19,750 nt of DNA. Origin: Candolleomyces eurysporus. Taxonomy: Eukaryota; Basidiomycota; Agaricomycetes; Agaricales; Psathyrellaceae. How positions within the stretch are numbered: the first letter of the stretch is position 1; each line of letters starts with the position of its first letter. Under the pieces are notes generated by a model. That model had not been told where the DNA came from. It saw nothing but the letters and a program-made list of their open reading frames with translations, and searched no databases. Position numbers and translations under genes: made by a program. Below, in pieces: positions 1-9,939 of the stretch. The stretch covers positions 1 through 19,750 of the forward strand of contig JANBPK010000136.1 of NCBI GenBank assembly GCA_027579435.1. Reading direction: 5' to 3'.

Positions 1-1084
1 GTGCTGCTACTCACCTTCCACCCTTCATGGACTGGGATGCTTCACTGGGANGAAATCCGTCCATATCTCTTAGTTCTCCTCAAACGACTGAATACATTCC
101 TCGCGGACCAATGGCTTTGATCAGCCGTCTTTTGAGGTCTTCCTCCGCTGTCTCGAGTTTGAGATATTGGTGTCTAATTGAGAAACTCGTGCCGAGCACA
201 AGGGCAGGAATCAGGGGAGAGAGGTGGCTGGAACTTTTGTGGGGTGCCACTCCGACCCCCATGATCACCTTCAAGTGTGCTCAGCGCGTGAAGTTTATGC
301 GAGAATAGGACCTCGAGGACAAAGTTGTCGAGGATAGGTGCATTGGTGCTGACGAAGGTGGAGGTGGCCAGGTTCGGTGGAATTGGCTGGCCATCAGACC
401 AGTGCCAAAGCGAACGAGGTTCGAATTTGGTGATTGGATGAAAAATATGGGATGGAAATCGTTGAGAGCGATTCATAGGATCAGAGTCCCTTTCTAGACT
501 AATTTCATATGTTAGTTGAAGAGGCTGCCATAATATTGAGGGAGAAAGCACGCACGCCGTGGGATTGGAGATTTCGAGGGTTGACTTGCAACCAGCCCTT
601 CCTCTCCTCAACACCTCCCGAAGCCCCTTCTTCAGGAAGTGAGTGACACATTGGTTCTATCGAGCTTGTGAGGCCTGCCTCTCAAGGTGAATTTCCGTCG
701 TATAGTTATTTCAGTGAATGTGGTTCATCGTCTTCTGGAGAAGGCGTCAAACTTCGATCGAAAGAAGTGTAGGAACGGGGGTGACGCTGCACAGACCACT
801 AGGGTGGCTGCTAATCCGCAACGCAATGGGGGTGTAGTTGACCATGTGTTTAGCGGGCCGCATTCGAGGTGTGCCGCTCGCTGTGTGATCGAGTGGTGGT
901 AGGACCCTGCAATACCCCGCCTCTGCTTGACACGGTGGAATACGCATGAGGGCCCTTGTCAGACGTGCCCGGATTTCCTTTTTCACCACGAAATCGTCGC
1001 ATATTTTCATAGACCTGCGGCTAGGTAGCTTGCGTTCGATCGATCGTTTCTGGACGGCGGTGTCGACTGAGAGTATACGGTTGT
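1..1084. repeat. Long direct repeat, copy 1 (cut by window edge)
   Basis: This stretch matches 5655-6737 almost base for base at a constant offset of about 5654. It differs only by scattered substitutions and a few small indels, such as extra bases near 820-830. The match stops sharply after the shared 'tatacggttgt'. The left end is cut by the window, so the true length is unknown. The single ambiguous base at 51 corresponds to an A in copy 2. Both strands hold short open frames, but none resembles a known protein and several are broken differently in the two copies. I see no terminal inverted repeats and no transposase. It may be a segmental duplication, part of a mobile element or a decayed gene. 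Confidence 0.9.
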
Positions 1085-1095
1085 GAGTCGGGTTG

Positions 1096-1635
1096 TGGCT
1101 GTCGGACTCGGTGTCAAAGCAAACCCGGTTCAATTTGGTGATGGAATGGAAAGCGTCGGATGGAAACTTTTGAGAACGGTTCGTAGGACTGGAATCCCTG
1201 AATAAACCGATTTCAAATGTTAGCTGAAGTGGCTACCATGATATTGAGAGACACAATGGACGTACGTTGTTGGATCTGAGTTTGAGAGGATTTCGAGGGT
1301 TGACTTGCACCACCTCTCGTTCCACCAGGCTCTCCTTCATTCGATTCTTCCCGGGAAATCAGCTCTTCCAGCAACGACTGGCTTCTTAAATTCTCTGAGC
1401 TTGAGAGCAAAACATGCCAAGATTAAATTCCGCGTTGCACAGTGAACTCTGTCACTGTTGCTTATCGTTTTCTGGAGGATACCGTGGCACTCGGTGGAGA
1501 ATTGGAGGAGTGGAGGCGACGCAGCAGACTACAAGGACAGCAGCTAATTCATCGTGCCAGAGGTGAGCTGGCCAGTGCTTGATAGGCTCCATTTGAGGTG
1601 TATTGTGGCTGTTCGAGTGGTAGTAGGCTGCCAGT
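1096..1635. repeat. Diverged tandem partial copy of the long repeat
   Basis: Directly after copy 1 the sequence runs again through the block found at about 385-910, but clearly diverged. Shared anchors include 'atttcgagggttgacttgca' and a 'cgagtggtrgtagg' block near the end. Much older divergence than between the two long copies implies an ancient tandem duplication followed by a recent dispersal of one part. Confidence 0.65.
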
Positions 1636-1640
1636 GGCTG

Positions 1641-3800
1641 CGGGATGCGATCAGGCAGGGGCTCGAGTTAAAGAGCTGGGCAAATTCAACGTTCAACGTC
1701 AGGCTTTTGGAATCGACACTGGGAGACTTACCATTTGTCTAAATTCCGTTTATTCGGACCCAGGACACCTCACGATCGATACAGCTGGCGAACTGTAGCT
1801 CGACGCTGGAGAACGACGGCAAGGGCGGAAGGCTCAGGTAAATTGGTCGAAGAGACGGCAGCAAATAACCGAGAGTTCACCCGGCAGAGGCAGTGGCAGA
1901 TGGCTTGTTAGGCCAAAGGAGAGACGAAGGGAAATGCGAGGAAGAGAAGAGAAGTGGTGGTCGAACGGTGGGGGCATGATGGTTCGTGGAAAGGGTTGAA
2001 CGCCCGGGAGTTGCTCGCACACATCACCTAAGTTTGTTGAATTCCCAGCACTGTAGACACAAGATAATATTGCTCTGACTGCGTTGTAAAGACCAGATAT
2101 CGAGGATGTTAACTACAAAGACAGGAATTACACAAAGCCAAAAATACAACGTCGATATCCCAACTAATTGTCGCTTGATCAATCCCCTCCTACTGATTAG
2201 GGTCGAGGCGAGAGAATGCATTGCTTGAGAATCCCCCGATCGCCTTCGTAAGTCTGGCGTCCAATTCGCTTGATACTGCTTCATGATCGGCACCGATGGG
2301 CGGATGTGTATCTTCTATAGGTGGAGGGGAGAAGAGGCCCGGTGTGGAGGTAGTTGGACTCGTCACGCTACCTACGTTACGAGTGAGCTCGACCAGTCCG
2401 ACCATCTTGGTCGCTGATACTAACTAGTAACAATGTTGATGTAGGTATTCTGGGTTGAGCCGCGCTGGAAGATACTAGTCATTTCCGACCGGTGCTCTCC
2501 TGTAACACGTTGAGGGTGCAAACCATCCAGGACGAGCAATAAAATAGATACCAGAGCCATAGTTATGGGTATTATTGCGCAGAGTTGCTGAACGAGCTGC
2601 TAGTATTAAATGTGAAGGCGTTGCTCGAATCGCTCGGCGGAGAAGAGGATTCGTCGCTCATGTGGGTGATGGAGCAGGAACAAGGAGGTATCTCGAATGC
2701 TGGAATGAGATTCGGCCATACTGACAATTTCGGTTTGCTCCATAAACCGTCACGGACGGCTGGAAACATGCTGCCACCAGCATCCAGGCCGGAAAATTGG
2801 TCCGGAATCCCTGGCTGGCAATCGAGTCAGAACTTGGAATACCATGTTTGGCTAGGTAAACGCTCCACGCAAGAGAGCTGCGTTGTTCTCAAAACTCGAA
2901 TGTCGTATAGAAAGGAATAAATCACTGAGGTTTAAAATAGCTGAAAGACAGTCACCGGGAGCAGAGACAACCCCCGGACTGAGAGAACCGCGAAACCGAT
3001 CCTTCTGGGTCGATGGGACCAAACCTTGTTTCGAACTCAGCAGGGTCCGCGAATAAATAATGGCGGACCCACAAACGCACAGCTGCAGCCTGAGGTCGTT
3101 TTTGGCAGGAACTGGAACCTTTTTGAGAATCTCCCGTGATCCCGATCGCCGAGTAGCCATCACGGAAGAATCTGAATGGCCTGACCTCTCGCCACTACTC
3201 TGGATCATTCGAAAGAGAGGATGATATGAAATACAAGCGGTACGTGCTCTACGCTTGCTTACAATAAGTGATCCCCTATTAAAGGAGAGCTGTTGGCTCT
3301 ATTGGCCTCAATTCGGGTTCAGAACGCAATGTACTTCACCCATGGAGACGTGGATCCATAAACGAACAGCCACGAAGAACCCTCAGTCCTAGTGTGCCGC
3401 ACTGTAGGCAAAGGCCCATCGGTTCATTCTCTAAAGTACTGGCTTTGTCAGATTTCGAAAGGGAAATAAATGGGCCGGGGACGAGTTAGCATGACCATCC
3501 CTGTACCCGCTAGACAACTACCTGCATGATAGACTGACTGATTTTATTGCTGTTTGATTTCACAGATACGAATATGGAGACATAAGTTATAGTGAGTTTC
3601 GTATCAGCTCTCACTACCAACGTTACTGTTGCCCTTCATTTGGCTAAACCTCCGCAACGTCGGTGGGGACGAGCCTCTAGTTTGCAGTCTGCTTCATATA
3701 CACGATTTTTGGCCCATCTTCTGCCGTCCTCGGGACCCCATGACCCACGGGAGCGTATTCGGTACGACTCAGGGACAAACAAACGGTCTCGCGTGTCAAA
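1641..3800. other. Intergenic stretch without a convincing gene
   Basis: No open frame here has the length, splice pattern or composition expected of a gene in this genome, and no tRNA-like cloverleaf was noticed. The only structured signal is a possible minus-strand gene relic at about 2190-2680, listed separately. Confidence 0.5.
2190..2680 (-). pseudogene. Possible relic related to the NIGPGG gene family
   Basis: Read on the minus strand, three pieces appear in the same order as in the plus-strand family at 7503-10725, but in different frames with stops between. First is a Ser-rich start (MSDESSSPPSDSSN, near 2660). Next is a segment reading NYGSGIYFIA near 2566-2534, reminiscent of the family core N-I-G-P-G-G-x-F-I. 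Last is EAVSSELDARLTKAI near 2270-2230. The final segment resembles EAISDGLDARLGKSI read on the minus strand within 6895-7131 and, more weakly, LSELERRLQG in the second family gene. The matches are short and the frames broken, so this is a suggestion only. Confidence 0.3.
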
Positions 3801-3814
3801 GCTTACTACCGGTG

Positions 3815-3823
3815 TATATAAAG
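3815..3823 (+). promoter_or_regulatory. TATA box upstream of the 4007 gene
   Basis: The sequence TATATAAAG lies about 190 bp before the chosen start codon at 4007, in the right orientation and with no gene between. Spacing to the ATG leaves room for a 5' leader of roughly 150 bases. Confidence 0.5.
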
Positions 3824-4006
3824 TCCCAACTCGTGCGCACTTCCCGCTAGGCCAACGGTCTCCCATACCACCAATTGGGTGCTAGTCGCATTCTAGGAGC
3901 GAGTAAAAGACGACCCTACTTGTCTTGCGCGCCTATCCTTTATCCTCCCATTCGTCTTGACTAGGAACGCTGTCTCGTACAGTCTGCGTTACCTATTAGC
4001 GCCCCC

Positions 4007-5122
4007 ATGTCTTCGGCCAACGCCCCTCCTCCTGTGGGTCAGTCCGGTGGTCCAAAAAGGTCTGGTTGGTGGTGGAAAAAGAGGAAGGAGAGGCTGAAGG
4101 TCAGTGACTCTTAATCAGCATCACCGCGCAACAGTCCACCATTCTGAAACTCTCAAAAGAAGAGGCAAGCTGTAGAAAATGTGCGAGAGGCCCAGAAGAT
4201 TCCCGCTAGCCCGCTCATTAAGGAGCTCCCACACGATGCTACTGCAGCTGAGGCGACAGTCGCCGCAGCCGTTCAGAATAATCCAGAGGCTGGGATTGTT
4301 GTAAGCGCGAAGAAAAGGAGGAACAAGCAGAGGATGAAGAAGAAGAAAAAGAAAAAGGTGAGTTGACTCAAATTCTCCGGCTCATGTATATCATCGCTGA
4401 CGGCGAGCATTCATTCTTCTTTGCATTGACATTGTACTGGCACAGACGGTCAAGGACGACGACTCCGTCAAACTTGTCCTTACCGAAGAAGCTGTCCTTT
4501 CGGAACCAGAGTCAGAGCCAATCCCTGATGGACCTCTGAAACGGTGGTTCGCGCAATACGAAGGTTTCAATTACCATGCATCTCTCGCACCGACCCAGGA
4601 ATTCCGTCGCCTCTGCAGTACCATGGATTGGAAGCGAGGAGGCCTTGAAGCATTGGAAGCACGGGCTGATTTTGGTCGCGCCATAGTTTCTCAATTCAAT
4701 TACACGTACGGAGAAGATGCGGACGACTTGAGCGCATGGCAAAGGTTGTGCAGACGGATTGGGATAGACCCTATTCCGGATAAGTTGGAGGAAGCGAAAG
4801 AGGTGAGCCTCCTTTTTCGCGATGGAACTGTGTCGGTTGGTTGACTCACCTAATCGGTCCACAGAGGGTATGCAATACCCACATCAACCTAGTTGATTTG
4901 ATTGGTGACACAGTCGTTCGAAAATTCCCATCTGAAAAAGCGTTGAGCAATTACACACGAAAGACAAAGAAAACCTTTCCACAGTCAGCGACATCCGGAA
5001 CCCTGCTGTACTTGCTCCTTCGTCGCATCCACTTCCCACCTCCGGAAGGCTCGAGGAGAAATGCCAATAACGATATCATTCAAGAAAATCTTGAGCCAGA
5101 GCCAGAACGCATGCACGATTAG
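4007..5122 (+). CDS. Conserved fungal protein of unknown function (4 exons)
   Basis: The model is join(4007..4099, 4160..4357, 4446..4802, 4865..5122), giving 301 residues. All three introns (60, 88 and 62 bp) are phase 0 with GTCAGT/GTGAGT-type donors and AG acceptors, and the frame stays open to TAG. Residues 1-31 are Pro/Trp/Lys-rich. Residues 82-97 form a strongly basic run ending in seven lysines, a plausible nuclear or nucleolar signal. From about residue 126 the protein has a compact pattern: an aromatic FAQYEGFNY segment, a charged WKRGG stretch, FN.TYG, a Trp..LC..IGI.P.P block and a THINLVDLI motif. I recall this pattern from hypothetical proteins of many fungi, but I know no assigned activity. 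The Lys-rich linker sits in an alternative-looking exon. The function is left open. Confidence 0.82.
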
Positions 5123-5654
5123 CTTGCACGGAGTACAGATAGTCTGTAATGTAGTCTGTAATGAGTACTTTATCCAGGAATGGACGCCAACCGACCAAAA
5201 CTACTCGTATAGACACATTCCCTGACGGAAAAGAGGCATGGCACAAATGGGGAGTACCAACTGATTCTGCTGTGAGGGATTCTTCATTATGACCGGTAGC
5301 ACTGAAAATGGCGCTTTGCGGTCTCTACATGTATGGCTGGACCATCAGTTTGCAGGAGAAGCCTCCCCTTCAATCTCGTTTGCTCCCAAGAATAAGAGGG
5401 AGTCCCTACTTGCTTGTATTGAGCGACTATCTGCCAGGCGTGCTCCACAGAAGCTTTTGAGAACGACAGATAAGCAATAGATATCGTGAGGCAACGATAT
5501 CGGAATTTCGGGGAAGTTTGAGTCAGAAATCGAGCCCCAGCTGGAGGGCTTGGTAGGGTGGCGACTGCATGTATCATTAACACGATTACTACTGTTGACC
5601 ACGTACTGGAAACGAACCAGTGTCAGAGAGAGTCTATTTAGCACACTAACCATG
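5123..5654. other. Intergenic stretch with short unrecognised open frames
   Basis: Between the 4007 gene and repeat copy 2 there are two short plus-strand frames, 5161-5292 (43 codons) and 5289-5480 (63 codons). They overlap by a few bases in different phases and have a protein-like composition. They could be two halves of a broken small gene or chance frames. I recognise neither. A hairpin follows at 5480-5501. Confidence 0.35.
5480..5501. repeat. Short hairpin (8-bp stem)
   Basis: GATATCGT, a six-base loop, then ACGATATC form a perfect 8-bp stem directly after the stop of the short frame ending at 5480. No role is evident. Confidence 0.4.
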
Positions 5655-6737
5655 GTGCTGCTACTCACCTTCCACCCTTCATGGACTGGGATGCTTCACT
5701 GGGAAGAAATCCGTCCATATCTCTTAGTTCTCCTCAAACGACTGAATACATTCCTCGCGGACCAATGGCTTTGATCAGCCGTCTTTTGAGGTCTTCCTCC
5801 GCTGTCTCGAGTTTGAGATATTGGTGTCTAATTGAGAGACTCGCGCCGAGCACAAGGGCAGGAATCAGGGGAGAGAGGTGGCTGGAACTTTTGTGGGGTG
5901 CCACTCCGACCCCCATGATCACCTTCAAGTGTGCTCAGCGCGTGAAGTTTGTGCGCGAATAGGACCTCGAGGACAAAGTTGTCGAGGATAGGTGGACTGG
6001 TGCTGACGAAGGCGGAGGTGGCCAGATTCGGTGGAATTGGCTGGCCATCAGACCCAGTGCCAAAGCGAACGAGGTTCGAATTTGGTGATGAGATGAAAAA
6101 TAGGGGATGGAAAGCCTTGAGAGCGATTCGTAGGATCAGAGTCCCTTTCTAGACTAATTTCATATGTTAATTGAAGAGGCTGCCATAATATTGAGGGAGA
6201 AAGCACGCACGTTGTGGGATAGGAGAAGATTTCGAGGGTTGACTTGCAACCAGCCCTTCCTCTCCTCAACACCTCCCGAAGCCCCTTCTTCAGGAAGTGA
6301 GTGACACTTTAGTTCTTTCGAGCTGGTGAGGCCTGCCTCTCAAGGTGAATTTTCGTCGTATAGTTATTTCAGTGAACGTGGTTCATCGTCTTCTGGGGAG
6401 GCGTCAAACTTCGGTCGGAAGAGGTGTAGGAACGGGGGTGACGCCGCACAGACCACTAGGGTGGCTGCTAATCCGCGGGGGTGTAGTTGGTCATGTGTTT
6501 AGCAGGCCGCATTCGAGGTGTGCCGCTCACTGTGTGTGATCGAGTGGTAGTAGGACCCTGGAATATACCCCGCCTCTGCTTGACACGGTGGAATACGCAT
6601 GAGGGCCCTTGTCAGACGTGCCCGGATTTCCTTTTTCATCACAAAATCGTCGCATATTTTTAGAGAACTGCGGCTAGGTAGCTAGCGTTCAATCGTTCGT
6701 TTCTGGGCAGCGGTGTCGACAGAGAGTATACGGTTGT
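5655..6737. repeat. Long direct repeat, copy 2
   Basis: Second copy of the 1-1084 repeat in the same orientation. The match begins at or before 'gtgctgctactcacc' and ends at 'tatacggttgt'. Downstream the copies diverge completely: copy 1 runs into its older tandem relative, while copy 2 runs into unrelated sequence. One minus-strand frame that is continuous in copy 1 (174-614) is interrupted in copy 2 by small indels near 6050. This argues that neither copy encodes a protein under selection, at least in that frame. Confidence 0.9.
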
Positions 6738-6894
6738 AAGAAGGGACAGCACGAAACAGGATTCCCTTCTCATCATTGCCATCAAACCTTGATTCGGGGG
6801 CATAGCCACACATAGGTTCGACAGTCGCCCCTCAGGCCTCAGCGGAAAATAAGCTTTCAGCACAGTTCAGACTTCAGAAGAATGCTCCATAATG

Positions 6895-7131
6895 TTAAAT
6901 TGCAGACCTCTGTTGCTCCCCTTTCGTCTCAATTGGGGCTGGACGTGGGTATCCACCCCCAACAAATATTACGATCGACTTGCCGAGTCTTGCGTCAAGA
7001 CCGTCTGAGATTGCCTCAAAGTTTTTATCCGAGGGGGGGGGGATTTCTGGGTCTTTATTACTTGCGACGTTTTCCTCTATGTCAGAGTTGGACTTGAAGT
7101 TGCTAGCTGAAGGTAAGTACGATTCTGGCAC
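6895..7131 (-). pseudogene. Possible minus-strand gene fragment (LDARL motif)
   Basis: A minus-strand open frame contains EAISDGLDARLGKSI, which parallels EAVSSELDARLTKAI read on the minus strand near 2250. Substitutions between the two keep residue character (I/V, S/A), and the DNA also aligns over about 50 bases. A candidate 3' splice site (CTTCAG) precedes the frame. A run of ten G residues lies within it. The opposite strand is also open and has its own plausible splice signals (donor at 7112, acceptor near 7178), so the coding strand is uncertain. Confidence 0.3.
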
Positions 7132-7502
7132 GGTAGAGACCGGTCTCTTTCGTTAGGTCTGGCCAAAATTGTTCTCAGATGGACTTGTAGACCTCACGAA
7201 AGTAGCTCAATGGCCCGATGAGTGCCGTCGGTACGTGTATCCTCCAGCGTAATATCGTCATTGTAGGCAGACCAATTGTAAACTCGTTGCCCCTCGGTTC
7301 CGCTTTAGTCCCTCATTTAATATCCATTTGTCTATTCATGTTATTGCTGCATTGACCTCACATGTGTAAATGCGAATCCTGTGATCGAAGCTCGGAATGA
7401 TCCATATCTATGGGATTCGATTCCTGAATGAGGCTGTACATACTGCCCATTGCTGTCATCAAAGATCGTCGAGTTGGTGAATATCCTTTCCCTTCGACCG
7501 CC

Positions 7503-8178
7503 ATGTCTGCACCAGGAAACCCCAATGAGAATCACGGACGACAACAAGGAGAAGACTTCCATCCTTGTCAGGTGACGCTACACAAAAAAGACTACCAAGG
7601 AGTGCACGATCAGCCTCAAAATATTGGACCAGGTGGTCAATTTATCGACTACAAAAGGGGGGCGGGAAGTCTACTAGTAGGTAAGTTACCCTGGCTCGCG
7701 TCGCTACTCTCAAGCAATCCTGAAAAGCTTACTAGAAATCTCTTTGCAGAGGAACACTTCAAATATCTCGAGTCCGAGGCGTTGAGTGGCTCTATGACTC
7801 GTGAGCAAGGAGGTAGGCGCTGTGCGTCCAGGGCAGTGCGCCTTAAACGCTGACAAAGTTACTTCAGAGAGGCTTATCCAAATTCTGAGCCGAAGCCTGC
7901 AGGAGTCTGATTCGACAATCGGATATACAGCGAATGGAATCTCTCCATATCCAAGCATGGACACAAGAGGACCAGAGAGATCGCAGATATCGCCGCCTCG
8001 TGCTGGGGAACCTCCTCAATACTTCAATCCCGCCGCCGCATCAGGAGGCAACTTCACTCAGACAAGCTCAACGGCTGGACAAACCGAAGGCATCCAACCG
8101 CCCTCGACTCAGAACCAAACTCCAAAGCGCAAAACAAAGAGCCGGAAATGGTGGTCCGGGGAGCCTGAGCACGATTAA
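7503..8178 (+). CDS. NIGPGG-motif family protein 1 (3 exons)
   Basis: The model is join(7503..7680, 7750..7812, 7868..8178), 183 residues. Both introns (69 and 55 bp) are phase 1, with GTAAGT and GTAGGC donors. Residues 34-51 carry the family core, VHDQPQNIGPGGQFIDYK. The 63-nt middle exon and the start of exon 3 encode a likely amphipathic helical region (SMTREQG then ERLIQILSRSLQES). The rest is a Pro/Ser/Thr/Gln-rich, probably disordered tail ending in a basic KRKTKSRKWW segment. I chose the ATG at 7503 because it sits in a good context (CCGCCATG). An in-frame ATG at 7428 would add 25 residues with a hydrophobic start. It is followed in the same direction by two relatives. Function unknown; I recognise no named domain. 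No signal peptide or membrane segment is seen from the chosen start. Confidence 0.7.
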
Positions 8179-8850
8179 CGGTTTATTGCAGGCGTACAAT
8201 TGTGCCGGAAGAGATACGACTGTCATATGGAAGACGAGAATTGCGTTTTTTTGTCGTTGCTTTAGGACTTTAGCCAAATAATCCTTCAATTTGACCCTTG
8301 AGTGATAAATTGAACATCTCTTATCTGATCTCATGATCAGATTCTCCGCCAACCTGGCGGGCTTATGGTGGGCGCCAAATGCCCAAAATCACCACTTGTC
8401 CGCTGACGTCTTGATAATGCATTGTTTCAATAGTCTTGGCCCACAATTACAGCTGTCAAAATGTTGATAGTCCAGATTTCGCTGAGCTCATCGAAGCAGG
8501 ATGTGGCAAAATCTAGCTTATCGATTCCTTGTTCGCCGTATATCGAAAGGCATATGGCTGCCGTATACCAGGTGTTCAGCTTCGCTGACTTCAGAATTAG
8601 CATCTGGGCAGACTACGTCGTGATAACAGGGTAGACATGGTAGCCTTAAATGGCATCCTATGGTCATGAGACGCAACGCATTTCCGAAGTTTGTAGGTAC
8701 TCGGAGTCATTAGTCAGTGCGCGTTTACAAGGGCTATGCAAACAATGCCATCGTTATTCACAGCATGTTTGACGGGTTCTCTCACCTTTCCTTCACTCTG
8801 TCTCAAGACTCTCTTCCCATTTTTGCGGCCCTACTTACTGCCATAGTAGA
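8179..8850. other. Intergenic stretch
   Basis: About 670 bp between family genes 1 and 2 with no supported gene. An AACAATG at 8741-8747 lies about 105 bp upstream of the next start codon and could be a regulatory site, but single matches of this length are expected by chance. Confidence 0.45.
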
Positions 8851-9396
8851 ATGGACGACCTCGTGAATAACTTGATTGCCCAGGCGGTGCGCAACGGGCG
8901 CTTAGAGGTCTATCAGAATAGTTATGGTCCTGGGTCAGTTCACGACCAACCTCAAAACATCGGCGGAGGCACCTTTATAGGGTACAAGAGCGAAGGTAGA
9001 GTCCTCTATCAAAATCTTCGCTTCTACTAGTAGGCTCTCTTATCAATTACGATGTCCCCCCAGCACCCGTTCTCTCGTCGATGAGTATCGGTGAGTTCCT
9101 CACCCCCACCATACCAGAAATGTAATCCAATAACTGCGATAGATGGTCATTTATCCGAGTTGGAAAGGCGTTTACAGGGTGAGACTACACCGATGCAGCG
9201 CGGTATGTCCTTTCTCCCAATCAGCTTCTAATCTCTGACCCAAGTCTTGGTAGCGGCATGGCTTGAACGCGCGAAGCAGGCAGTCGCGCAAATTCCAAGG
9301 TCCAGTCAAGCTGCCGGTCGAACTCTTGGCAATGGAACCGGCCCTCCTATGGCTGGGCAGTACGTGTACTCTTATAGCAGGACGCATGTGCCATGA
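8851..9396 (+). CDS. NIGPGG-motif family protein 2 (4 exons)
   Basis: The model is join(8851..8995, 9064..9090, 9143..9202, 9245..9396), 127 residues. Introns of 68, 52 and 42 bp are all phase 1. The last is short but has a GTATGT donor. Residues 30-46 carry the core VHDQPQNIGGGTFIGYK, lacking one residue relative to the other two genes. Shared VHDQPQNIG makes it the closest match to gene 1. After the core come a 27-nt micro-exon and a helical stretch (HLSELERRLQG), then VLVAAWLERAKQAV in the last exon, in the position of the terminal helix of the other two proteins. The N-terminus (MDDLVNNLIAQAVRNGRLEV) is short and unlike those of its neighbours. No domain recognised. The exon model is my own reading; the micro-exon is its least secure part. 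Confidence 0.62.
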
Positions 9397-9939
9397 ACGC
9401 CAGAGCACTGGCAGCCGTTTCGGTGGAGACAATTTAAGATAGCTGACTGCAGAGCGATACGAAACCAGTATTTTGATAGGATAAGATAAATCGCTGCTGA
9501 AAAAAAGATTTGTACATACTGGAATCATTCTTCTGACTGTAATTTTCCGGCGATCGGCTGCTGCGTGGTAACTCCAAGAAATACTTAGCACCCCCGAATC
9601 CTGAGCAAAGAAGGAATAAACAAAATGACCTCTTCTCTGGCAAATCACGTCCAACGAACATAAGTGGCTGTAGCGCCTGAGTCGATGTCCCGGTAGCCAT
9701 AGTGGGCATCTTGAAGGTGAACAAGAGTAGATCCTTGTTGCAACGGGACAAACTGTAGGATAGTCAGTAGCACTGTGGGCGTCTCCAGTCAGTTACATGC
9801 TCCAACGAGGTTAATTGAAGACAAGGGTTTTGTTTTCGGATACACTTCGACAGATATTTAAGCGATTCGATCCAAATCCCTCCTTCAGAACAATCCACAT
9901 AGCCCTTCTTATCCTTCGCCAAGCAAACCGGATCCCTCA
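9397..9939. other. Intergenic stretch with a TATA-like element
   Basis: About 540 bp separate family genes 2 and 3. A TATTTAAG element near 9853-9860 lies about 80 bp before the start codon at 9940 and could serve as its core promoter. Minus-strand frames here are long but show no family resemblance. Confidence 0.4.

Noticed and set aside
27..308. Open frames on both strands in the long repeat as genes
   Set aside because: They are short, several are broken by indels between the two copies, and none resembles a known protein.
6960..7240. Plus-strand spliced gene with donor at 7112 and acceptor near 7178
   Set aside because: The splice signals are good, but no in-frame start is found upstream, the product is short, and the homologous site near 2250 has a stop in this frame, whereas the minus strand stays open in both.
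9172..9654. Minus-strand 160-codon frame
   Set aside because: It runs antisense through the last exon of family gene 2 and has no recognisable features.
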